The notes under the pieces: generated by a model
The model's input: the letters and a program-made list of their open reading frames with translations, nothing else
The model's database searches: none
Told to the model about the DNA's origin: nothing
Translations under genes and position numbers: made by a program
Source of the DNA: Arthrobacter jinronghuae
Lineage (GTDB): Bacteria > Actinomycetota > Actinomycetes > Actinomycetales > Micrococcaceae
DNA: 64,000 bases
Direction: 5' to 3'
Assembly: GCF_025244825.1 (NCBI RefSeq)
Contig: NZ_CP104263.1
Coordinates: 1,798,001-1,862,000, forward strand
Part shown: in pieces, positions 7,765 to 15,165 of the stretch
Position numbering within the stretch: the stretch's first letter is position 1
Layout: each line of letters begins with the position of its first letter

Positions 7765-8273
7765 GCCAGCTCCCGGCGCAGGCCGCGTTCGCCCTGCCGC
7801 ATCAGCAGCGAGTGGGCGGCAGCGAAGGCCGGCCGTGCCACGGGGGTGAGCAGGCGCATCCAGCGCCGTGTGGGCCGTACCCGCCAGTCGATGTCCATCC
7901 GGGTCTGCGCTGCGTCATCGGGGGCGTTCCCGGGGGTGGCTGCCGCTATGGGGAACAGGCGGATCCTGCCGGTGCCCGCCAGGTCTCCGCCGGCGTCGAA
8001 CTCTATGATCCGTGGCCGGACCGCGGCGGTGGGTTGGATGGTGATGGACAGGTCGTAGCCCAGGGCGGCACGGAAGCGCAGACGGACGGTAGTGGCCAGC
8101 AGCTGCGACGTTGGGTCTGCGGTATCGGCGCCCGGATCGGTGGCGAGGTCCTGGAGCGTGCAGCCGGGCCACCAGCGCGGCCAGCTCATTTCCGGGCTGG
8201 CCACGGTCTCCCACACCGCCTCGGGGGTCGCATTGAGCAGCCAGCTGGAGGGGAGGATGTAGAGACCGGGCAT
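7713..8273 (-). CDS. SRPBCC (START-like) lipid-binding fold protein
   Basis: A 186-residue protein of the polyketide cyclase/dehydrase or SRPBCC superfamily, hydrophobic-cavity proteins. The N-terminal pattern LNATPEAVWETVASPEMSWPRWWPG is typical of the first helix and loop, followed by alternating strands and a C-terminal long helix (FAAAHSLLMRQGERGLRREL). I took the ATG at 8271-8273; the frame is open to a GTG at 8348, but that lies in the terminator hairpin of the neighbouring gene, so the longer form is unlikely. Its stop codon lies 52 bp inside the convergent DUF2071 gene. Ligand and reaction unknown. Confidence 0.82.
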   Translation of the reverse strand: MPGLYILPSSWLLNATPEAVWETVASPEMSWPRWWPGCTLQDLATDPGADTADPTSQLLATTVRLRFRAALGYDLSITIQPTAAVRPRIIEFDAGGDLAGTGRIRLFPIAAATPGNAPDDAAQTRMDIDWRVRPTRRWMRLLTPVARPAFAAAHSLLMRQGERGLRRELAQATRRGLPNKVRTPGE

Positions 8274-8315
8274 TAGTTCAGCATGCCATCCGGAATCTGT
8301 CCTGCCGAAACGGCA

Positions 8316-8346
8316 CCGTACTTGGACAGCGCCGTACTTGGACAGC
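8316..8346. repeat. Two tandem copies of CCGTACTTGGACAGC
   Basis: A 15-base word occurs at 8316-8330 and again at 8332-8346, 16 bp apart, in the short region between the SRPBCC start and the terminator of the phosphatase fusion. It could be a recent slip duplication or a two-site operator for the SRPBCC gene. Confidence 0.8.
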
Positions 8347-8383
8347 ACCGTGCCGGGACCGATGCTTCGGTCCCGGCACGGTG
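8346..8383. terminator. Strong hairpin after the phosphatase-phosphodiesterase gene
   Basis: A perfect 16-bp stem, CACCGTGCCGGGACCG and its complement, closes a 6-base loop. It lies 45 bp past the stop of the minus-strand fusion gene and upstream of the SRPBCC gene. There is no clear U-run, common for actinobacterial terminators. Confidence 0.82.
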
Positions 8384-8427
8384 TCCGGTGTTTAGCCGTT
8401 CTTTGCTGCCGGAGTCCTTGAAGGAAC

Positions 8428-10743
8428 TCAGGGGCGGTAGGCCCGGGGCAGGTCGAAGCCCCGCTCCTCCATTACCGCGCGCAGCCGGGTGGGGTAGTCG
8501 GTGATGAGTCCGTCGACACCCAGGTCAATGAGCCGGTGCATGTCTGCCAGCTCATTGACGGTCCAGGGAATGACCGGCAGGCCGAGTTCGTGTGCCTCGG
8601 CGATCATCTCCGCTGTGACGGTGGTGTAGATGGGGGACAGCACGTCGTAACCCTGGGCATGGGCGGCACGGGCCACGGACCCGCCGAAGTCATCTATATC
8701 GATTCCGCCCAGCTGCGGCGCTGCGCCCGGCTGGCCTACGCCGAGGTCTTCCGGCGTGCTGGCCAATGCCACCCGCGTCAATTCCGGGGCGATCCGCTCG
8801 AGCAGGTTCAGGGTGGACCAGTCAAAGGACTGGATGGTGGTGCGGCGTTCCCGGTTCGCATCCCGGACCACGTCCACCACCGCCTCGGTCAGGGCCACAC
8901 TGCCCGGCCCGCCGGCCTGGCCCTCCTCGACCTTGGTTTCGACATTGAACTGGATTTTGCGTGCACCGTATTCCCGGGCGAGGCGGTAGACATCGCTCAG
9001 CTCCGCAATCCGGTTGCCCTCCGCGACATCCTGCTCCGGGTAACCCGGCAGCTGCTGGTAGCCGCAGTTCAGGGTCTGGAGCTGCAAAAGGCTCAATTCC
9101 GCTACGCGGTCGCCCACGTAGGGGAATTCCGGATCCCCGGAAGTGGCAGGGGCCGTATCAGCGCATTTTGTGGTCAGGATGATGTCGTCGTGCCAGACGA
9201 TCACCCGGCCGTCCTCGGTCAGGTGCGTGTCCAGTTCCAGGGTGGTGACGCCCAGTTCCAATGCGTGTGCGAAGGCTGCCAGGGACTCTTCGGTTACTTC
9301 GCCGCGTCCGCCGCGGTGCGCTTGGAGGTCAAAGTCCCGTTCCGTGCCGGAGCGCATCACCGAAACCATGACATCGAAGATGTTGGTGTTCTCGTAGACG
9401 CCCGTCAGCATTTCTGCGCCGGGTCCCATCGCGGTCAGGGGTACGTCGTCGCCCGTATGGCCGCCGGTAGTCCAATCGATCTGGAACTGCTGGTCGGAAC
9501 CAGCGACGTCGAACGGACCTTCCTGCACCGGGCTGTCCGGGTTGGAAGCATCCCCCAGCGGTTCGATGGTCATACCGCCGGTCTGGTGGTCGCCGACGGT
9601 GATCAGCAGGGTATTGCCGTCCTGCTCGGCGAACTCCTTGGCCAGGGCGACGGAGTTGTCGAACTGGATGCCGGACTCGATGGTCAACGCCCCGTTATTG
9701 ACATGGCTCATGGCGTCGATGCCTTCTTCCTCCACCATGAGGAAGAAGCCGTTGTCATCCTGGTTGTTATTCAGGACGTCAATGGCTTTCCGGGTCATTT
9801 CGGTCAGCGGAACCGTGGGCTCGTAAGCCTCTTCGACGTCGTCCCCGTACTGGAACATCTCCTCGTTCGCGAAGAGTCCCAGGAGCATGTCGCTATCTGC
9901 CGCCTGCAGGCCGGGCAGATCCCAGACGTATTCATACCCCTGGTCTTGGGCCTCTTCCACCAGGTTGCCCTCGGTGCCGGCACTTTCCTCGGATTCGTCC
10001 TCTGCGGGATTGTCGGGGTACCTGCCCGGATTGCCCGCCGGGTACCAGTAGTCCTCGCCGCCGCCCAGGATCACTTCCGGGTGGGAACTGCGCAGGAACT
10101 GGGCAGCGATGGCGCTCTGCTCATCCCGGTCCAGTACATGCGAGCCGAAAGCGGCGGGGGTTGCATCCGTAACCTGGGCGGTCGTAACCAGTCCGGAGGA
10201 CTTTCCGAGCCGTTCGGCGATTTCCAGCGCCGAGGTCACGGGCTGCTGCTCCAGATCCACACCGATGGCGCCGTTGTAGGTTTTCACCCCGGTGGCCATG
10301 GACGTGGCCGCAGCGGCCGAGTCGGTGATGAAAGTGCCGGGATCCGCGGAGTTGGTGTGGACCCGGCCCACCTCGGGCAGCGAATCCATGGCCAGTTCCC
10401 CGCTCAGGCCTACCGAGGCCAGCCGGATGGCGTCGCGTTGAGCCGTCCCCATCCCGTCGCCGACCATCAGGATCACGTTGACGGCGTCGTCGTTCCCGTG
10501 CCCGCCGCCGTCGTCTGTCGGTGAGGGGGTCGGGGTCTTCGTTGGTGTGGGTGTTCCCGTAGGGGACGCGGTGGAGGTGGAAGTTGCGGTGGGAGTGGGT
10601 GTGGAAGTCTTGGTGGGTCCGGGGGAGCCGGTGGGATGGCCGTTCCCGCCGCCTATGCCCGGAAGCCCGGTACCTACGCCGCATCCCGCCAGGACGCAGA
10701 TACCCAATATCGCCGTCGATAGTGTTTTAGCCGTCTTCTTCAT
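8428..10743 (-). CDS. Lipoprotein fusing alkaline phosphatase to glycerophosphodiester phosphodiesterase
   Basis: A 771-residue exported protein with two catalytic domains. Residues 1-21 are a lipoprotein signal (LAGC, lipidated Cys 21), so it is anchored outside the membrane. Residues about 35-76 are a Thr/Ser/Pro spacer. Residues about 86-466 are alkaline phosphatase: VILMVGDGMG, TDSAAAATSMATG with nucleophile Ser 142, VEEEGIDAMSH, VGDHQTGG and GGHTGDD, all metal or catalytic motifs. Residues about 471-771 are a GDPD domain: QAHRGGRG, ELDTHLTEDGRVIVWHD, TIQSFDW, GVDGLITDYP. One chain could cleave glycerophosphodiesters to glycerol-3-phosphate and then release phosphate. The ATG at 10741-10743 begins the signal peptide; the open frame upstream is ignored. 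The Glu in GEVTEESLAAF replaces the usual Pro-Glu-Asn-Thr context but keeps the acid. Confidence 0.92.
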   Translation of the reverse strand: MKKTAKTLSTAILGICVLAGCGVGTGLPGIGGGNGHPTGSPGPTKTSTPTPTATSTSTASPTGTPTPTKTPTPSPTDDGGGHGNDDAVNVILMVGDGMGTAQRDAIRLASVGLSGELAMDSLPEVGRVHTNSADPGTFITDSAAAATSMATGVKTYNGAIGVDLEQQPVTSALEIAERLGKSSGLVTTAQVTDATPAAFGSHVLDRDEQSAIAAQFLRSSHPEVILGGGEDYWYPAGNPGRYPDNPAEDESEESAGTEGNLVEEAQDQGYEYVWDLPGLQAADSDMLLGLFANEEMFQYGDDVEEAYEPTVPLTEMTRKAIDVLNNNQDDNGFFLMVEEEGIDAMSHVNNGALTIESGIQFDNSVALAKEFAEQDGNTLLITVGDHQTGGMTIEPLGDASNPDSPVQEGPFDVAGSDQQFQIDWTTGGHTGDDVPLTAMGPGAEMLTGVYENTNIFDVMVSVMRSGTERDFDLQAHRGGRGEVTEESLAAFAHALELGVTTLELDTHLTEDGRVIVWHDDIILTTKCADTAPATSGDPEFPYVGDRVAELSLLQLQTLNCGYQQLPGYPEQDVAEGNRIAELSDVYRLAREYGARKIQFNVETKVEEGQAGGPGSVALTEAVVDVVRDANRERRTTIQSFDWSTLNLLERIAPELTRVALASTPEDLGVGQPGAAPQLGGIDIDDFGGSVARAAHAQGYDVLSPIYTTVTAEMIAEAHELGLPVIPWTVNELADMHRLIDLGVDGLITDYPTRLRAVMEERGFDLPRAYRP

Positions 10744-10855
10744 GTGGTTTCCCCTGCGAGTGCCTAGCGATGGTTCCCCCTGACGCGTGCCAGACTTCGT
10801 GCACGCCAGGGGAGAGTCAACCGCAGGAACCGATAAAGGTTCCGGGCTGCAGGGG

Positions 10856-11482
10856 TTACTCGAAGGGCGTCGGATCTCCGGTTCCGCGCCGCACGATTTC
10901 CGGCGAGTCACCGGAGAAATCGATGACTGTTGTGGGCTCGGGGCCGCAGAACCCGGAATCGATGACGGCATCCACCTGGTGGTCCAGACGCTCCTTGATT
11001 TCCCAGCCCTGGGTCATGGGATCCTCATCGCCGGGCAGCAGCAGTGTGCTGGAGAGCAGCGGTTCGCCGAGGCCGTCCAGGATCGACTGCACCACCGTGT
11101 TGTCCGGGATGCGCACGCCGACGGTCCGCTTCTTGGGCTGGAGCAGCCACTTGGGCACTTCCTTCACCGCCGGCAGGATGAAGGTGTAGCTTCCGGGGGT
11201 GGCGGCCTTGATGCTGCGGAACACCGAGTTGTCCAGCTGCACGAACTGGCCCAGCTGCGCGAAGTTGCGGCAGACCAGGGTGAAGTGGTGCTTCTCGTCC
11301 AGCTGACGGATCTGCCGGATGCGTTCCAGTCCCTCCCGGTTGCCCAGCTGCACTCCCAGCGCATAGCAGGAGTCGGTGGGGTAGGCGATCAATCCGCCGG
11401 ATTCGAGCAGGTTCACAATCTGGCCGATGGCCCTGGGCTGCGGGTTTTCCGGGTGTACGTCAAAGTATCTGGCCATCTCCAC
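10856..11482 (-). CDS. Sua5/YciO/YrdC family protein (threonylcarbamoyl-AMP synthase-like)
   Basis: A 208-residue YrdC-fold protein. The nucleotide-binding region GGLIAYPTDSCYALGVQLGNREG and the RIRQIRQLDEKHHFTLVC stretch are typical; the later PGSYTFILPAVKEVPKW, KKRTVGVRIPDNTVVQ and SSTLLLPGDEDP match the YciO branch more than canonical TsaC. True Sua5/TsaC makes threonylcarbamoyl-AMP for the t6A37 base of ANN-decoding tRNAs; YciO-type proteins have weak or uncertain activity. The start is either GTG 11482 or ATG 11476. It is 112 bp upstream of the phosphatase fusion on the same strand. Family certain, exact activity not. Confidence 0.88.
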   Translation of the reverse strand: MEMARYFDVHPENPQPRAIGQIVNLLESGGLIAYPTDSCYALGVQLGNREGLERIRQIRQLDEKHHFTLVCRNFAQLGQFVQLDNSVFRSIKAATPGSYTFILPAVKEVPKWLLQPKKRTVGVRIPDNTVVQSILDGLGEPLLSSTLLLPGDEDPMTQGWEIKERLDHQVDAVIDSGFCGPEPTTVIDFSGDSPEIVRRGTGDPTPFE

Positions 11483-11537
11483 AGCCTACCGGTGGCGGCC
11501 GCTGACCGGGACTGACGGGGACTGCCTGCGAGCGCTC

Positions 11538-11563
11538 GCTGTCCGACGACGCTGTCCGACGAC
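11538..11563. repeat. 13-bp tandem duplication (GCTGTCCGACGAC x2)
   Basis: Two perfect adjacent copies lie in the 90-bp gap between the Sua5-like gene start and the stop of the DUF222-HNH gene. A copy of CCTGCGAGCGC, the core word of the repeat array on the other side of that gene, lies just before it at 11525-11535 in the opposite orientation. Confidence 0.8.
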
Positions 11564-11572
11564 GCCGCCCGG

Positions 11573-13159
11573 CTATGCAGCCCGGATCAGATCCACCACT
11601 ATCCTTTCGACGGCAGAGAGGTCCGCCTCAACAGGAGCACCTGCCAACGGCGGCGCAGTGGAACGATATGTGTGTCCGGTTGGGGTGGAGGTCTCCACCG
11701 TGTGGGCGGGTAGTGCGGGTGAGCCTTCCCCGGCCACGCCCGCCACGCCGGTTTCTGTGCCGGTTGCAGATGTTGCGCCGGGAGGTTTGATTACCTTCGC
11801 AGACCAGCCCGGCGCTTCCTTGGCGTGGTTGCACGCTTCGCAGAGTCCTTGTCCGTTCATGAGGCTGGTGGGACCTCCGTCGCTGTGCCGCCGGACATGG
11901 TCGAACGCTCGGATTGGAGCACCACACCACGGCATCCGGCAGGTGGCGTCCCGTGCAGCGATGAACCGGGCCAGGGAGGTGGGGAACAAGCGTGCCCGGG
12001 CGTCCATAGCGACCAGCTCGCCGGTTTCCGGAGCCGTGTACAGCCTGCGGATGAAGGTCTGGACATCCTTGGCGGGTCTGTCGCTCCGATCCCGAGGACG
12101 GCCCCTGTTCGTGCCGCCGGGCGGGGCGTCGCCGGTGCCATCGGCGTCACGACCGGCGTTCTCCCTGAACCGGCTCTCGCCCTTGCCCTTGCGGTTACCG
12201 TCATCGCGAACGCCCTTGGCCCCATCCCGACTGCGGACCAGATCCCTGGCCCATTGCGCCGGAACCGGACCGTAGCCAGGAACGAAAGCCGGTTCTGATT
12301 CTCCGGCCAGCAGCGTCCGGTCCGTCATCACCAGCTGGACCTCCACCTTCATGGCGTCCGCCTGTGTCTGACCGGTGATTCGGCCTACAAGTGTGTCCGC
12401 CATGATCTGGCCGCGGGTACGCCCGTCCCCGGCTGCGGCCAGCCGGTCTGCCTCACGGGAGAGGGCAGCGTAAACGCCTACACCTTGGGCGACCGGCAGA
12501 AGTCCCGTCAGGTACGTCATGGTGTCCGGCGCGGGACGGCAGGAAACGAAACGTTCGGATGCAGCCTTGGCCGCCCGGTTCACGGCAGCTTGCGGGTCCA
12601 GCCGGTAAGAGGCACCCCTGGCGCGGGAAATCAGCTGCCGATCTCCCAGGGTTTCCAGCAGCTCCGGATCCCCGGCCACTTCCGCATCCACGCGCTGCCG
12701 ATCTTCTTTGCTTAGGCACGCGGTTTCACGCACCAGCAGTGTGGCCCGCCATTCGTTGATCTTTCCGTGGCTCAGGGCGTAGAGGGTGCAGGGCATGTCC
12801 TGCGTCAGGGCCTTGGCGAACCCCAGCAGGCGCCCGCCGCGGTTCGCCGAGTCCCTCCGGGCCAAAGCGATCTGCGAAGCTACGCCCCATCCCTGCTTGT
12901 CCCTAGGTACTCCCTCCAACGCCTGCTTCCGGCGCTGCGAGGCGTCAAACGCCGCGGCGGCCCGGGCCTGCGCTGCCGATGCTGCTGCCTTCAGCTCTTC
13001 AAGGGCACGAATCCGGTCGATCAGCTCTGTGTCCGGCTCTGGGGCATTCTCAGCGTCGCCATCCTCACTCAAAACGCCCACCCATGCGTTCACTAAGGCG
13101 CTGCTGACACGGGAGGGGTCAGCTCTAAAGTGGTGTTCCGCCGGACGATATTCGAACAT
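11573..13159 (-). CDS. DUF222 (13E12-type) HNH endonuclease, SOS-controlled
   Basis: A 528-residue member of the actinobacterial DUF222-HNH family, known in Mycobacterium tuberculosis as the 13E12 repeat proteins. The long helical DUF222 domain fills most of the chain (LEELKAAASAAQARAAAAF through MADTLVGRITGQTQ). The HNH nuclease lies at about residues 407-446: CRMPWCGAP, FDHVRRHSDGG, LCEACNHAKEAPGW. A charged Gly/Arg/Asp linker precedes it. I prefer ATG 13159, giving MFEYRP, because it lies inside a SOS box and follows a -10 box at leaderless distance; a TTG at 13189 in frame has no ribosome site. Such genes occur in multiple copies in many actinobacteria. DNA target and role are unknown. 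A degenerate repeat array lies upstream. Confidence 0.92.
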   Translation of the reverse strand: MFEYRPAEHHFRADPSRVSSALVNAWVGVLSEDGDAENAPEPDTELIDRIRALEELKAAASAAQARAAAAFDASQRRKQALEGVPRDKQGWGVASQIALARRDSANRGGRLLGFAKALTQDMPCTLYALSHGKINEWRATLLVRETACLSKEDRQRVDAEVAGDPELLETLGDRQLISRARGASYRLDPQAAVNRAAKAASERFVSCRPAPDTMTYLTGLLPVAQGVGVYAALSREADRLAAAGDGRTRGQIMADTLVGRITGQTQADAMKVEVQLVMTDRTLLAGESEPAFVPGYGPVPAQWARDLVRSRDGAKGVRDDGNRKGKGESRFRENAGRDADGTGDAPPGGTNRGRPRDRSDRPAKDVQTFIRRLYTAPETGELVAMDARARLFPTSLARFIAARDATCRMPWCGAPIRAFDHVRRHSDGGPTSLMNGQGLCEACNHAKEAPGWSAKVIKPPGATSATGTETGVAGVAGEGSPALPAHTVETSTPTGHTYRSTAPPLAGAPVEADLSAVERIVVDLIRAA

Positions 13160-13167
13160 GTGTTCGA
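13152..13167 (-). promoter_or_regulatory. Perfect LexA SOS box over the start codon of the DUF222-HNH gene
   Basis: TCGAACATGTGTTCGA matches the actinobacterial and Bacillus SOS consensus TCGAAC-N4-GTTCGA at all fixed positions. On the minus strand the right half supplies ATG-TTC-GA, the first codons (Met-Phe-Glu). A -10 hexamer TAGACT ends 7 bases before the ATG, so LexA bound here would block transcription of a leaderless message. 13E12-family genes of mycobacteria are known members of the LexA regulon, which supports this reading. Confidence 0.88.
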
Positions 13168-13348
13168 GTCTATCGACGGTAAGCGGCAAGGAGAAGGAAG
13201 GAAATACCTGAACTACTACCTGTCTTTGCGGTCCGCTTAGCCGGGGTCAAATGCCTGGCCGGTTGCTGGTGCCGGGCGCGCGTTTCGGCCCTGACGGAGC
13301 CTCGGCCGCCAGATGTGGGGCGCGGGCTTCCGAGCGGGACCCGGGGGG

Positions 13349-13619
13349 GCTCACTCTCGGCTTCGGTGCTCGGCGGGATGGCTCCAACCAAGCCCTTATG
13401 TGGGCTCATAGGCGGAACGTGTGGGTTAGGTTCCCTGCCGCGGGTGCTCGCAGGTTGGTCCAACACTCCCGGGGGTGTGCTCACAGGCGGAAACTTGTCC
13501 TGAGGTTAGGCCCCGGAGTTCAGCACTCGCAGGCGGGCTCCCGACTCACCCTGGAGTTGTGCGCTCGCAGGACGAAGACCCAACCCGGCTTACCCCGACC
13601 TTCGGCGCTCGCAGGTGGA
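13349..13619 (-). repeat. Degenerate array of CCKCCTGYGAGCRC units upstream of the HNH gene
   Basis: The 450-bp gap between the HNH gene and the glycosyltransferase has no convincing gene. Read on the minus strand it holds six related units with core CCTGCGAGC (with variants CCTATGAGC, CCTGTGAGC, CCTGCGAGT). On the plus strand their GCTC/ACTC cores lie at 13404, 13446, 13479, 13525, 13563 and 13607, with poorer copies at 13349 and 13368. Spacing is irregular, 33-46 bp, and the spacers share partial words such as AACTCC, GGGT and TTAGG. It is not a CRISPR: repeats are short and diverged, and spacing varies. Confidence 0.65.
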
Positions 13620-13638
13620 AGCCCCCCCCGAAGAGCCC

Positions 13639-14613
13639 CTAACCCAACCCCCGAAGCTCCCGGATCCGGCGCACCGAGTGCGCAGCCATCCTCAGTCGCG
13701 CACCTGAGTAGGGGATGCCGCCCCGCAGCCGCCAATACACGGCCAGCCAGACACACAAGGCCCGCTCAACCAGCCACAGTGGAGCCCACAGCGCCGACGA
13801 CGGGCCGAACACCTGCCGGCCGCCGTCGCGCCGTCGCCCGTATTCTGCGGCTGCAGCGGCGGAAACGGCCAATGCCGCCAGGCGCAGAGGCTTCCGGGCA
13901 CTCCAGCACAGCACCGGAAGCAGCGACAGCTCGGCAGCCAGCCGCAGCGGCTGGGCAAAATCGTCGTAGGCCTGACGCACGCGCTGCCGGAAGAAGAGCG
14001 CTGTGGAGGAGGGGAGCCGGGCGACAAACAGGTCATTGGCACGCACCTCCACACCGCCGGCCGCCCGGACGGTACGCAACAGTTCGAGGTTCTCGAACAA
14101 CACGTCCCCGCTGTAGCCGCCGGCCTGCCGAAGGACCTCGGTCCGCACCGCGAGCGTTCCCGGGTAGTCGGCACCGAACGCACGGTTCAGGAGGATGCGG
14201 CCGGTATCCCACCGGGCATGCCACGGCAGGGGAGAGGGCGAGGAAAAGTAGTTCTGTGGACGCACGACGTCGGCCGCCTCCAACAGCGCGCAGATCCGTT
14301 CCAGCTGCTGCGGCGTGTAGCGGACGTCGTCGTCGGCAATGATGAGCTGCTGCCCCTCGGCCAGGTCGACGCCGGTGAGGACGCCGTCGACTTTGCCGTT
14401 CCGGCACTCGGGGTGCTTGGGTCGACAGTGGAACACTCCGGCAGGGAGGGCCCGCTCGTGACGGGAGTACAACTCGTCGCCGGAGCCGTCCACCACCAGG
14501 ACCCGCACGTGCCTGCTGAGCAGTTCCAGATATTCCACCAGCTCGTTCAGGCCGGTGTCCTCTGCCCACTTCAGCGGCAGCAGGTACTCCAGTTGGGGGA
14601 GGCGGCGTTCCAT
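13639..14613 (-). CDS. Glycosyltransferase family 2 protein
   Basis: A 324-residue GT-A-fold transferase. The N-terminal half has the nucleotide-sugar site: EYLELLSRHVRVLVVDGSGDELY, and the metal-binding motif LIIADDDVRYTPQQL (DDD in place of DxD). It then has the acceptor-side VRPQNYFSSPSPLPWHARWD and a YSGDVLFENLELLRTVRAAG segment. The C-terminal third (LSLLPVLCWSARKPLRLAALAVSAAAAAEY onward) is hydrophobic and may hold one or two membrane segments. I chose ATG 14613; the frame opens from 14649. A TACTAAG element like those before the other glycosyltransferase genes lies at 14643-14657. Probably acts on a lipid-linked or surface glycan; substrate unknown. Confidence 0.85.
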   Translation of the reverse strand: MERRLPQLEYLLPLKWAEDTGLNELVEYLELLSRHVRVLVVDGSGDELYSRHERALPAGVFHCRPKHPECRNGKVDGVLTGVDLAEGQQLIIADDDVRYTPQQLERICALLEAADVVRPQNYFSSPSPLPWHARWDTGRILLNRAFGADYPGTLAVRTEVLRQAGGYSGDVLFENLELLRTVRAAGGVEVRANDLFVARLPSSTALFFRQRVRQAYDDFAQPLRLAAELSLLPVLCWSARKPLRLAALAVSAAAAAEYGRRRDGGRQVFGPSSALWAPLWLVERALCVWLAVYWRLRGGIPYSGARLRMAAHSVRRIRELRGLG

Positions 14614-14642
14614 GCCCGAAAGATATCCAACACCCCTGTTCG

Positions 14643-14657
14643 TAAGCAACCTTAGTA
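14643..14657 (-). promoter_or_regulatory. TACTAAG...CTTA element before the glycosyltransferase gene
   Basis: Minus-strand TACTAAGGTTGCTTA starts 44 bp before the ATG at 14613. It resembles the palindrome TACTAAG-N5-CTTAGTA at 51372 and the TACTAAGTATACT at 54613, both before other glycosyltransferase genes. It may be a shared operator or part of a promoter. Confidence 0.45.
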
Positions 14658-14709
14658 AAAGCCGCGTGTCCGCATGCCCCGGCCTGCCCGCCCGACGTAG
14701 AGTGGTCGG

Positions 14710-14943
14710 ATGTTCGTGCTCATTGGATTCAAGACCGTGCTCTCATCACTCTTTTCGCGGCCGGCCACCTGCCAGTACTGCGGCGTCTACGCAGAGCAGT
14801 ATGTGGAAGAGCGCGCTAACCGGTTGACGCTTTTCTTCATCCCCGTCCTCACCACCAGCCGCCGCTACGCCTTTACCTGCTCCAACTGCGGCCGCAGCAC
14901 CGGGATCAACAAGTCGCAGAAGAACGCCCTGCAGCGGGGCTGA
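14710..14943 (+). CDS. Small zinc-ribbon protein
   Basis: A 77-residue protein with two CxxC knuckles: CQYCG near residue 21 and CSNCG near residue 57, forming a four-Cys zinc ribbon. Between them lies a hydrophobic stretch, RLTLFFIPVLTTSRRY, and the N-terminus (MFVLIGFKTVLSSLF) is also hydrophobic. This architecture is the 'zinc-ribbon 15' type found across actinobacteria, with unknown function. It stands between a divergently read glycosyltransferase and the RNase J gene, 50 bp past the glycosyltransferase promoter element. Short but well supported by the paired Cys motifs. Confidence 0.8.
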   Translation: MFVLIGFKTVLSSLFSRPATCQYCGVYAEQYVEERANRLTLFFIPVLTTSRRYAFTCSNCGRSTGINKSQKNALQRG

Positions 14944-15165
14944 GCCGTTTCCGCACCGAAGGAATCAGGCCGCCGAACACCCTCCGGAACCGCCCGAGAC
15001 TCTCCGGGAGAGCCGGGTGTCCCCGGCGCGCCGGAAAAGTCAATAGAATGAAAGAAGCACAACAGCTGTCGGCCCTGTTCTGGCCGCACCACAGACTTCC
15101 GGAATGCCGCCGTACGGCTGCCGTTCCACCCTGCAATCCGCTCCCCAACGAAAGAACCCTCATCC

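Noticed and set aside
10780..10850. PHO-box-like GGTT repeats before the phosphatase fusion
   Set aside because: Spacing is 9 bp rather than the 11 bp of actinobacterial PHO boxes and the match is weak.
10744..10971. Upstream extension of the phosphatase-phosphodiesterase frame
   Set aside because: The lipoprotein signal peptide starts at 10743; the extra residues are the other phase of the Sua5-like gene.
11525..13615. Mobile element bounded by inverted CCTGCGAGCGC repeats around the HNH gene
   Set aside because: The 11-base words are inverted on both sides, but no target duplication or transposase is seen and the word also occurs elsewhere.
13349..13619. CRISPR array
   Set aside because: Units are short and diverged, spacing varies from 33 to 46 bp, and there are no cas genes.
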